The position numbers were made by a program, and so were the translations under genes. A stretch of 64,000 bases of DNA, taken from positions 96,846-160,845 of the forward strand of contig CAUYUJ010020251.1 in assembly GCA_963575745.1 (NCBI GenBank), read 5' to 3'. This document shows positions 56,901-64,000 of this stretch, piece by piece. Every line of letters begins with the position of its first letter. Position 1 is the first letter of the stretch. The notes beneath the pieces are model-generated. The model saw only the letters and a program-made list of their open reading frames with translations. It searched no databases and had not been told where the DNA came from. This DNA comes from Prorocentrum cordatum (lineage: Eukaryota; Sar; Dinophyceae; Prorocentrales; Prorocentraceae).

Positions 56901-59275
56901 TCGCGCAGCCAGTCGTGGTACTTGAAGCACGGCTCCCACGGCGCAATGGTGAAGAACAGCTTTGGGAAGCCCACCTGGCGTACGAGGTCGACAAGGGCAT
57001 TGTGCACCTCCTTCCAATAGAGCGGCGAGAAGGTATGGCCCTTCATGAGCATCCGCATCGGCACGTTGTCGAGCCCCAGGTTCTTTTTCGCGCCGAGGGT
57101 CGCCCAGAGGTTCAGGTCGTACACGAACTGGAGCAGCTCGAAGTTAGATCCGTATCCAAGCAGCGGCGATAGGCATTTCGTCATGAACGACCGCTTGACG
57201 CTGGTGCGCTGGCCGCCGCCGTCGCCGCCCTCGTCCTCCTCGGCGTCCGAATCATAGCCGTACTTTGCCTTCTTCTTCTTGGCCTCCTGGGCGTCGCGCC
57301 TCTCCTCGCGCCTCGCGTCGGACCACTGCTCGTGCGTCTCCGTCATCTCGGTGCACCAGTACAGGTTTGGCCAGAGAGCGCACTCCAGCCCGACCTCCTG
57401 CAGGAAATGGTATGGGCGCTTGCGCTTCCTGTCGGCAGCGTCCTCGCCCTGCTTGCGGAGGAACTTCTCGTGCATGTCGTGGAACCGCTTGTACGAGGAC
57501 TCTTCGCAAGACAGCAGGTACTTGTAAGCCTTCTTCGCCGTCCGCCACGCGTCATCGTCCAGCTCCTTGATCTTGTCCTTGACGTGCCACTTCGAGAAAT
57601 AGAACGTGATCATCTTCACCTTCTTGCGGTAGCCGTTCGGGCGGCCGAACGTGTCGGTGGAGCGCGTCTCGGAGCCGACGTCGATCTCGATGGGCCGGAG
57701 GGCTTCGACGATCTCCTCTGACAGGCCGCGGAGTGGCCCTGGTACGTCATCAGGCAGCGGGACGTACATCTCGCGAGAGGCGTTGCAGCGGCGACAGACG
57801 CTCTTCGAGATCTCCTCGCTGGCGTCCAGGAACATATCGATCTCGTGCATGGGCCGCGGCTGCAGGACATGGCACTCCTTGCAGATGCCCCACGAGCCCT
57901 TGGCGGCCCATGACCTCAGCCCCTTCGACAGGTCACTGAAGCGTGCTTCGCCAATCGGCGGTTCCAAGTCCTTGCTCTTTGGAACCTCGTCGGCGCGACC
58001 GCGCATCTTTCGCTCGGCTGTGTCCTTGTAGAACGAGTTCTCGACCTTCTTCAAGTCCGCCAGGGTCAGCTTGCGGAACTTCTTCCGAGCTTCCTCGTCG
58101 ACCGTCGGGCTCTCCATCACCAGCCGCCGCTTCGCCAGCTTCGTCGGCCAGTCCGTCTCGCCAGTGCGCCTCCGAGCTTTTGCCGCCTGCTGGTTCTGCC
58201 GGACAGTCTTCTTCTTCATCTGCGCCACGTAGTTGTCCCCGAAGACGTCCTTCAGGATTGCCTCGGCCTTGGCAAATACGGCTTCGTCCTTCTCGTGGAA
58301 TGCCTCTAGCTGCTTCAGCACGCCCCTGCGCTTCTCTGCCTGCATGCCACGGAGCCTCTGCGGATCGCACCAGCTGCACAAGTGCTTGTCGGCCTTCACC
58401 ACGCGCGCGGGCTGCCCTGGGTTCGCCGTGCTGAAGGGGCACATGGCTTCCCCAGCGCCGCGGCAGCAATCTTTCGGCGTGACGATGACCTTGTACTCCT
58501 GCGGGGTGAGGTGCCTGCGCAGCCGCCCAAGAGCCTTCTGCATCAGCGCAGGGTTACGAGCTTCGAACTTCTTCAGGTCGGTCATGGCGTTCCTCTTCTT
58601 GGCGGGATTGCTTGCCGCCTCCTTCATGCGAGCAGGCGTGCACCAGAGGCACTTCCCGTCGAGCGCCATGGCACGCTGTCCAGGATGCTCTCGGGAGAAC
58701 AGGCAGACGCCCTCGTCTTCCTTGCTGCGCAGTCTGCGGCCCATGGCGCGCGCCAGGCTGTATCCCTCGCAGAGGCGCTGGCGTCTGCGCCCAGCGGCCG
58801 CGCCCTCGCCTTCCGCGGGTACTGGCGGCGGCTCCGCTGCCGCTGCTGGCCCTGCTGCGGCTGCTTCCTCGTCGGGCTCCATGGCAGCAGGAATCTCCTC
58901 CTCGGCGGGCTGCGAGACCACGTTGCCCTGGTCACCCTCGATTGGCGGCGGTGGCGGCACGCCCACCTGCGAGCGCTCCGAGATTATGCCGACAGCGCGG
59001 GCAATGAGCTGATCGCCCCTCTCGTGCATCTTCACCCGCTCCACGGCCATGTCGTAGATGCCGATGTCAAGCTTGTGCAGGTTCGCCAGGCTGTGCGCGG
59101 TCAGCTTGGACTGCTGCGGCGTCGCGCAGATGGTTGCCATGCGAATGGGAGAGCACCACTGACACTTCCCCTCGAACTTGCCCTGCGCGCGCTTGCCCTT
59201 CTCCCACGGATTGAAGCAGCACTCGATGACGATCCCGTCGTCGGTCGCAAAGCCAGAGCAGCGCCGAGGGCCCAT
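53939..59275 (-). CDS. Helitron-like RepHel: HUH Y2 nuclease fused to Pif1-type helicase
   Basis: One uninterrupted frame of 1778 codons, with stop TGA at 53939-53941. It should nick, unwind and rejoin single-stranded DNA for rolling-circle transposition. I chose the ATG at 59275 because an SL relic ends 92 bp upstream; the frame is open to 59572 but that part would be 5' leader. N-terminus: three Cys modules ending C-x-W-C at about residues 19-41, 191-212 and 270-303 (C-x-FS-x(4)-PGQ-x-A in the last two). Then a C4 finger (C465, C468, C494, C497). HUH motif RPHLHVLFF (His 883, 885). Two-tyrosine motif QYVSKYVAK (Tyr 993, 997). SF1 helicase: GKPGTGKT (1398-1405), VVVDE (1473-1477), GDKHQLP (1506-1512), and GYTALSRV near the end. 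Low-complexity Ala/Pro/Glu linker at 105-165. All key residues are present. Alternative: a host Pif1-like gene, but HUH plus YxxxY argues against it. Confidence 0.85.
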   Translation of the reverse strand: MGPRRCSGFATDDGIVIECCFNPWEKGKRAQGKFEGKCQWCSPIRMATICATPQQSKLTAHSLANLHKLDIGIYDMAVERVKMHERGDQLIARAVGIISERSQVGVPPPPPIEGDQGNVVSQPAEEEIPAAMEPDEEAAAAGPAAAAEPPPVPAEGEGAAAGRRRQRLCEGYSLARAMGRRLRSKEDEGVCLFSREHPGQRAMALDGKCLWCTPARMKEAASNPAKKRNAMTDLKKFEARNPALMQKALGRLRRHLTPQEYKVIVTPKDCCRGAGEAMCPFSTANPGQPARVVKADKHLCSWCDPQRLRGMQAEKRRGVLKQLEAFHEKDEAVFAKAEAILKDVFGDNYVAQMKKKTVRQNQQAAKARRRTGETDWPTKLAKRRLVMESPTVDEEARKKFRKLTLADLKKVENSFYKDTAERKMRGRADEVPKSKDLEPPIGEARFSDLSKGLRSWAAKGSWGICKECHVLQPRPMHEIDMFLDASEEISKSVCRRCNASREMYVPLPDDVPGPLRGLSEEIVEALRPIEIDVGSETRSTDTFGRPNGYRKKVKMITFYFSKWHVKDKIKELDDDAWRTAKKAYKYLLSCEESSYKRFHDMHEKFLRKQGEDAADRKRKRPYHFLQEVGLECALWPNLYWCTEMTETHEQWSDARREERRDAQEAKKKKAKYGYDSDAEEDEGGDGGGQRTSVKRSFMTKCLSPLLGYGSNFELLQFVYDLNLWATLGAKKNLGLDNVPMRMLMKGHTFSPLYWKEVHNALVDLVRQVGFPKLFFTIAPWEPCFKYHDWLRDEMEKTLRTRMYLPVGETLHISHVLMQIVRGMLAGNNNQKMDRSDRSWTKHVFAATDADGKQARVQTFTRLEFQDGSRKEGTKRYDGSGRPHLHVLFFADDDAMSNMGLEHHLFATKPDAFSEDLKGYVDGSQLSKYGDTESKWPIYHGPSGVHGDDGVLQLKHTEEDHDAGLRAYCADVMDGLPCHQDWQTSDGEAMLLQYVSKYVAKFSDSSYDEWMSDKASADSVARRVCFEYHPYEPEMILQLCGAQFRQYDISTVSGGFRTVTAPYSGMADVPDWVQRYADCAWRHEGMTLLEWLRKTTDDGAIAGWLKRKHKQELVLALYRRYRATVPEGEEPQALDAHWRFLRAEYKGMADADGGGSGNSDKDSDAEDEEQPKTFEEFLAKKHRDEKSEGEVDLPNLKEFARAYRMQGEKVVSVDTVYELNDRYYGQWAAMNVPFRSLDELEFEDVNRLVPQKYKYLAAALRLCSDQGRVAEEHHDLFTDDRRLVDYMSASAKSSKFTEAVHRMIVGQRKLINMYLTGIIDKADEKAAADAEAAVIGNRRPARGEGDEQVDFNPKQLQLEEAINERVDRAVRAELSEDWEEADEAREEAYKKNTPVICLGKPGTGKTTVVKSSIRRAQEQGARVLFALPTAQLSSRMKQALQGLDGLTVDTCHAAFKLHEPISESLHRMTDFDLVVVDEVSLLSCDSFERILKLWSVAGKVPALVFLGDKHQLPGVEPTRPWESAAWKQPRCFHVKLTETWRCKEERFQQILDELRTDKPSKETFRKIVRDHKAWKSRGDPTPAEMKKLFEKHPDTRIVTCTRRGASAVNEAAVAALYGRKTPLATLDGDVELNPENYLDGKLRTDRRLVPSKVPIYKGMKLYLTKNKNKEADEVNGMLCEVENYHAEEDMLRVMTKTGHRLAITRWTDREKGNAVYFPIRLGYASTIDKVQGDEFPHITIYLDGWPRPAAGYTALSRVATSDDYLIGGYVERDNFIPAF

Positions 59276-59366
59276 CGCCGCGAGAGTGCGCTGAAGGTGG
59301 ATGCGAAGGCTGATGCCTGCCAACGATGGCTGCCAGGTGCGCGTGCCAAGCGGTGGCGAAATCAGG

Positions 59367-59387
59367 CTTGAGCCAAAGCGGCAACGG
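59367..59387 (-). other. probable spliced-leader relic upstream of RepHel
   Basis: On the minus strand the 21 nt starting CCGTTGCC and ending TTTGGCTCAAG match the spliced-leader consensus at 18 of 21 positions, counted by eye. All of the last 11 nt are identical. It lies 91 bases before the chosen ATG, which fits a short 5' leader of a reinserted trans-spliced mRNA. Confidence 0.65.
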
Positions 59388-59950
59388 AACCAACGACATC
59401 GCGACTGATGTTGCGGTGAGCAAAGGCAGACCCCAAGGCTGCTGCAACTGACACGCCCCTGTCGGCTGCATGCCCGACACCTGCCGTTGACAACTGCACC
59501 GCCCATGCATCTCTCCATCCATTTGAAACACTCCCTGCTCCGAATGGCTACTGCAGCACATCGCCAATACATCTGTCTCTACTGTTCTCTGCGAAAGATG
59601 CGTGTTTCCTAGACCTGTGCGCGAGCAGCTCGTCCCTGGCAACGCATGTTCATGTCAACTGTGTGCGAGGGGGAGCCAGACCCTCCCCCTCGCTCTCCCC
59701 CTTCCAACCTGCGAACACGTGCGCGTGTCATGCCATAAAACGCACTCTCCAACACTGCCTGTGCGTCGCCTCTCCTCTCCCGAATCTGTGAATGGCCACA
59801 GCTGTGTGCAACTTCTCTTGCTGACACTGCATCGCCTAGGGCAGAACCCTGCGACGACCGAAACAACGCAAATGCCTTCGGAGTTTCCGCGACTCTGACA
59901 TGCTCTACGAGACACTGCTCTGGGACGCAAGTGCCCGCGGAATGCATCGC
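59388..59950. other. region upstream of RepHel, no gene seen
   Basis: Contains the G-rich hairpin at 59665-59693 and otherwise unassigned sequence. Minus frames here run into the satellite and have no motif. Confidence 0.45.
59665..59693. repeat. G-rich hairpin element, copy 3 (upstream of RepHel)
   Basis: Arms GCGAGGGGGA / TCCCCCTCGC, the same loop GCCAGACCC as copy 2, followed by TCTCCCCCTTCC. Confidence 0.85.
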
Positions 59951-62900
59951 CGATGCGTCGCGGCCAGTGGGCGGCGGCCGCAGCGGGCGCAAAGGCTACG
60001 GCGAAGGCGCCGACGGTGGCGTCCTTCAAAGATAGCTCGGAGATAGCGCTCACGAGCGCCCGAGGCACGCCTGGCGTGGGCGGCGGCCGCAGCGGGCGCA
60101 AAGGCTACAGCGAAGGCGCCGACGGTAGCGTCCTTCAAAGATAGCTCGGAGATAGCGCTCACGAGCGCCCGAGGCACGCCTGGCGTGGGCGGCGGCCGCA
60201 GCGGGCGCAAAGGCTACAGCGAAGGCGCCGACTGTGGCGTCCTTCAAAGATAGCTCGGAGATAGCGCTCACGAGCGCCCGAGGCACGCCTGGCGTGGGCC
60301 GCGGCCGCAGCGGGCGCAAAGGCTACAGCGAAGGCGCCGACTGTGGCGTCCTTCAAAGATAGCTCGGAGATAGCGCTCACGAGCGCCCGAGGCACGCCTG
60401 GCGTGGGCGGCGGCCGCAGCGGGCGCGCAAAGGCTACAGCGAAGGCGCCGAGCGGCCGCAAAGGCTACAGCGAAGGCGCCGACTGTGGCGTCCTTCAAAG
60501 ATAGCTCGGAGATAGCGCTCACGAGCGCCCGACGACGCCTGCGTGGCGTGCGCGGCGTGGGCCGCGGCCGCAGCGGGCGCAAAGGCTACAGCGAAGGCGC
60601 CGACTGTGGCGTCTTTCAAAGATAGCTCGGAGATAGCGCTCACGAGCGCCCGAGGCACGCCTGGCGTGGGCGGCGGCCGCAGCGGGCGCAAAGGCTACAG
60701 CGAAGGCGCCGACTGTGGCGTCCTTCAAAGATAGCTCGGAGATAGCGCTCACGAGCGCCCGAGGCACGCCTGGCGTGGGCCGCGGCCGCAGCGGGCGCAA
60801 AGGCTACAGCGAAGGCGCCGACTGTGGCGTCCTTCAAAGATAGCTCGGAGATAGCGCTGACGAGCGCCCGAGGCGCGCCCGGCGTGGGCCGCGGCAGCAG
60901 CGGGCGCAAAGGCTACAGCGAAGGCGCCGACTGTGGCGTCCTTCAAAGATAGCTCGGAGATAGCGCTCACGAGCGCCCGCGGCACGCCTGGCGTGGGCGG
61001 CGGCCGCAGCGGGCGCAAGGGCTACAGCCAAGGCGCCGACTGTGGCGTCCTTCAAAGATAGCTCGGAGATAGCGCTCACGAGCGCCCGAGGCACGCCTGG
61101 CGTGGACCTCGGCCGCAGCGGGCGCAAAGGCTACAGCGAAGGCGCCGACTGTGGCGCCCTTCAAAGATAGCTGAAAAGATTAGCGCTCGCCGGCGCCCGA
61201 GGCACGCCTGGCGTGGTGCGGCCGGCCCGCAGCGGGCGCAAAGGCTACAGCGAAGGCGCCGACTGTGGCGCCCTTCAAAGATGAGCTAGGAGATAGGCGC
61301 TCGCGAGCGCACCGAGGCACGCCTGGCGTGGGCTCGCGGCCGCAGCCGGGCGCAAAGGCTACAGCGAAGGCGCGACTGTGGCGTCCTTCAAAGATAGCTC
61401 TGGGGCAGACGCTCACGAGCGCCCCGAGGCACGCCTGGCGGTGGGTTGCCGGCCGCAGCGGGCGCATAGATACGCCGAAGGCGCCGACTGTGGCGTCCTT
61501 TCAAAGATAGCTGGAGATAGCGCTGACGAAGCGCCCGAGCACGCCTGGCGTGGGCGGCGGCCGCAGCGGGCGCAAAAGGCTACAGCGAAGGCGCGACGGT
61601 TGGCCGTTCCTTCAAAAGATAGCTCGGAGATAGCGCTCACGAGCGCCCGAGGCACGCCTGGCGTGGGCCGCGGCCGCAGCGGGCGCAAGGGCTACAGCGA
61701 AGGCGCCGACTGTGGCGTCCTTCAAAAATAGCACGGAGATAGCGCCCACGAGCGCCCGAGGCGCGCCTGGCGCGGGCGGCGGCCGCAGCAAGCGCAAAGG
61801 CAGGCGCCGACTGTGGCGTCCTTCAAAGATAGCTCGGAGATAGCGCTCACGAGCGCCCGAGGCACGCCTGGCGTGGGCCGCGGCCGCAACGGGCGCAAGG
61901 GCTACAGCGAAGGCGCCGACTGTGGCGTCCTTCAAAGATAGCTCGGAGATAGCGCCCACGAGCGCCCGCGGCACGCCTGGCGTGGGCGGCGGCCGCAGCG
62001 GGCGCAAAGGCTACAGCGAAGGCGCCGACTGTGGCGCCCTTCAAAAATAGCTCGGAGATAGCGCTCACGAGCGCCCGAGGCGCGCCTGGCGCGGGTTGCG
62101 GCCGCAGCGGGCGCAAAGGCTACAGCGAAGGCGCCGACTGTGGCGTCCTTCAAATATAGCTCGGAGATAGCGCTCACAAGCGCCCGAGGCACGCCTGGCG
62201 TGGGCCGCGGCCGCAGCGGGCGCAAAGGCTATAGCGAAGGCGCCGTCTGTGGCGCCCTTCAAAGATAGCTCGGAGATAGCGCCCACGAGCGCCCGCGGCA
62301 CGCCTGGCGCGGGCCGCGGCCGCAGCGGGCGCACAAGCTACAGCGAAGGCGCCGACTGTGGCGTCCTTCAAAGATAGCTCGGAGATAGCGCTGACGAGCG
62401 CCCGCGGCACGCCTGGCGCGGGCGGCGGCCGCAGCGGGCGCAAAGGCTACAGCGAAGGCGCCGACTGTGGCGCCCTTCAAAGATAGCTCGGAGATAGCGC
62501 TCACGAGCGCCCGAGGCACGCCGGGCGTGGGCCGCGGCCGCAGCGGGCGCAAAGGCTACAGCGAAGGCGCCGACTGTGGCGTCCTTCAAAGATAGCTCGG
62601 AGATAGCGCTCACGAGCGCCCGCGGCACGCCTGGCGTGGGCGGCGGCCGCAGCGGGCGCAAAAGCTACAGCGAAGGCGCCGACTGTGGCGTCCTTCAAAG
62701 ATAGCTCGGAGATAGCGCTCACGAGCGCCCGAGGCACGCCGAGCGTGGGCGGCGGCCGCAGCGGCCGCAAAGGCTACAGCGAAGGCGCCGACTGTGGCGT
62801 CCTTCAAAGATAGCTCGGTGATAGCGCTCACGAGGCGCCCGCGCACGCCTGGCGTGGCCGCGGCCCCGCAGCGGGCGCAGAGGCTACAGCGAAGGCGCCG

Positions 62901-64000
62901 ACTGTGGCGTCCTTCAAAGATAGCTCGGAGATAGCGCCCACGAGCGCCCGAGGCACGCCTGACGTGGGCCGCGGCCGCAGCGGGCGCAAAAGGCTACAGC
63001 GAAGGCGCCGACTGTGGCGCCCTTCAAAGATAGCTCGGAGATAGCGCTCACGAGCGCCCGAGGCACGCCTGGCGCGGGTTGCGGCCGCAGCGGGCGCAAA
63101 GGCTACAGCGAAGACGCCAACTGTGGCGTTCCTTCAAAGATAGCTCGGAGATAGCGCTCACGAGCGCCCGAGGCACGCCTGGCGTGGGCGGCGGCCGCAG
63201 CGGGCGCAAAGGCTACAGCGAAGGCGCCGACTGTGGCGTCCTTCGAAGATAGCTCGGAGATAGCGCCCACGAGCGCCCGAGGCACGCCCGGCGTGGGCCG
63301 CGGCCGCAGCGGGCGCAAAGGCTACAGCGAAAGCGCCGACTGTGGCGTCCTTCAAAGATAGCTCGGAGATAGCGCTCACGAGCGCCCGAGGCGCGCCTGG
63401 CGTGGGCGGCGGCCGCAGCGGGCGCAAAGGCTACAGCGAAGGCGCCGACTGTGGCATCCTTCAAAGATAGCTCGGAGATAGCGCTCACGAGCGCCCGAGG
63501 CGCGGCTGGCGTGGGCCGCGGCCGCAGCGAGCGCAAAGGCTACAGCGAAGGCGCCGACTGTGGCGTCCTTCAAAGATAGCTCGGAGATAGCGCTCACGAG
63601 CGCCCGAGGCACGCCTGGCGTGGGCGGCGGCCGCAGCGGGCGCAAAGGCTACAGCGAAGGCGCGGACTGTGGCGTCCTTCAAAGATAGCTCGGAGATAGC
63701 GCTCACGAGCGCCCGAGGCACGCCTGGCGTGGGTTGCGGCCGCAGCGGCCGCAAAGGCTACAGCGAAGGCGCCGACTGTGGCGTCCTTCAAAGATAGCTC
63801 GGAGATAGCGCTCACGAGCGCCCGCGGCACGCCTGGCGTGGGCGGCGGCCGCAGCGGGCGCAAAGGCTACAGCGAAAGCGCCGACTGTGGCGCCCTTCAA
63901 AGATAGCTCGGAGATAGCGCTGACGAGCGCCCGAGGCACGCCTGGCGTGGGCGGCGGCCCCAGCGGGCGCAAAGGCTACAGCCAAGGCGCCGACTGTGGC
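59950..64000. repeat. 109-bp satellite array, about 37 units, open at the window edge
   Basis: Each unit contains GGCGGCCGCAGCGGGCGC (with a NotI-type site), AAAGGCTACAGCGAAGGCGC, GTCCTTCAAAGATAGCTCGG and AGATAGCGCTCACGAGCGCC. Period is exactly 109 in most units. Minus-strand frames of 89-97 codons recur every unit because 109 is not a multiple of three; none is a gene. A cluster of indels lies at 61180-61625. Confidence 0.95.

Noticed and set aside
54956-57172. 738-codon plus-strand ORF opposite RepHel
   Set aside because: Antisense shadow of a GC-rich coding sequence. The minus strand carries all known motifs.
53540-59960. Helitron termini (5' TC, 3' hairpin plus CTRR)
   Set aside because: No hairpin followed closely by CTRR could be placed downstream of RepHel on its strand. 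The G-rich hairpins occur on both sides and also elsewhere, so I did not call ends.
59953-64000. About 35 similar ORFs of 89-107 codons on the minus strand
   Set aside because: Each is the same 109-bp satellite read until a stop. 109 is not a multiple of three, so the frame changes every unit.

Overview
The window reads as GC-rich nuclear DNA of a dinoflagellate. Four lines of evidence support this. (i) Two relics of the dinoflagellate spliced leader (SL) lie on the minus strand. (ii) CCCTAAA (TTTAGGG-type) telomere-like repeats occur throughout the right half. (iii) The decayed LINE and Ty1/copia-type polyproteins resemble dinoflagellate families as I know them. (iv) The DNA is mostly satellite, minisatellite and polypurine with very few genes. 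The high GC would suit a Prorocentrum-like genome, but that is a guess. No bacterial or phage gene, rRNA, tRNA or CRISPR array was recognised.

Layout. 1-23 kb: LINE fragments on the minus strand (endonuclease and RT at 1-2580; C-terminal zinc knuckle at 7094-7744; ORF1 region with SL relics at 11936-13556; RNase H at 19480-20578). They sit among a 90-bp minisatellite (2815-3690), modular repeats (4470-6250), polypurine blocks, a 293-bp duplication (9400-10000) and four copies of a composite repeat built on degenerate CCAAGAGGC units (10.5-19.6 kb). 23.5-31.4 kb: one frameshifted copia-type polyprotein on the minus strand (protease-like, methyltransferase-like, pre-integrase, integrase, RT, RNase H), split by 1.7 kb of microsatellite and duplicated sequence. 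31.6-53 kb: subtelomere-like DNA made of seven related modules bounded by CCCTAAA runs, five arrays of a 10-bp TGGGAGCGCC repeat (two forming a giant inverted repeat), and about 6 kb of an 80-bp stem-loop satellite with AGCAT linkers. One plausible small gene (48222-48860, minus) lies inside this region. 53.9-59.3 kb: one long intact ORF on the minus strand coding a Helitron-like HUH nuclease/Pif1-type helicase (RepHel), with an SL relic 92 bp before its start codon. 59.95-64 kb: a 109-bp satellite running off the window.

Every recognisable coding sequence is on the minus strand, as expected of dinoflagellate one-directional gene arrays. Only the RepHel ORF and the 48.2-kb ORF look intact. 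The SL relics suggest that two of the minus-strand units (LINE ORF1 region and RepHel) are reinserted cDNAs of trans-spliced mRNAs. Best leads: the RepHel with three N-terminal Cys modules, the stem-loop satellite with compensatory changes, the G-rich hairpin family around RepHel, the methyltransferase-like part of the copia polyprotein, and the three-repeat ORF at 48.2 kb.
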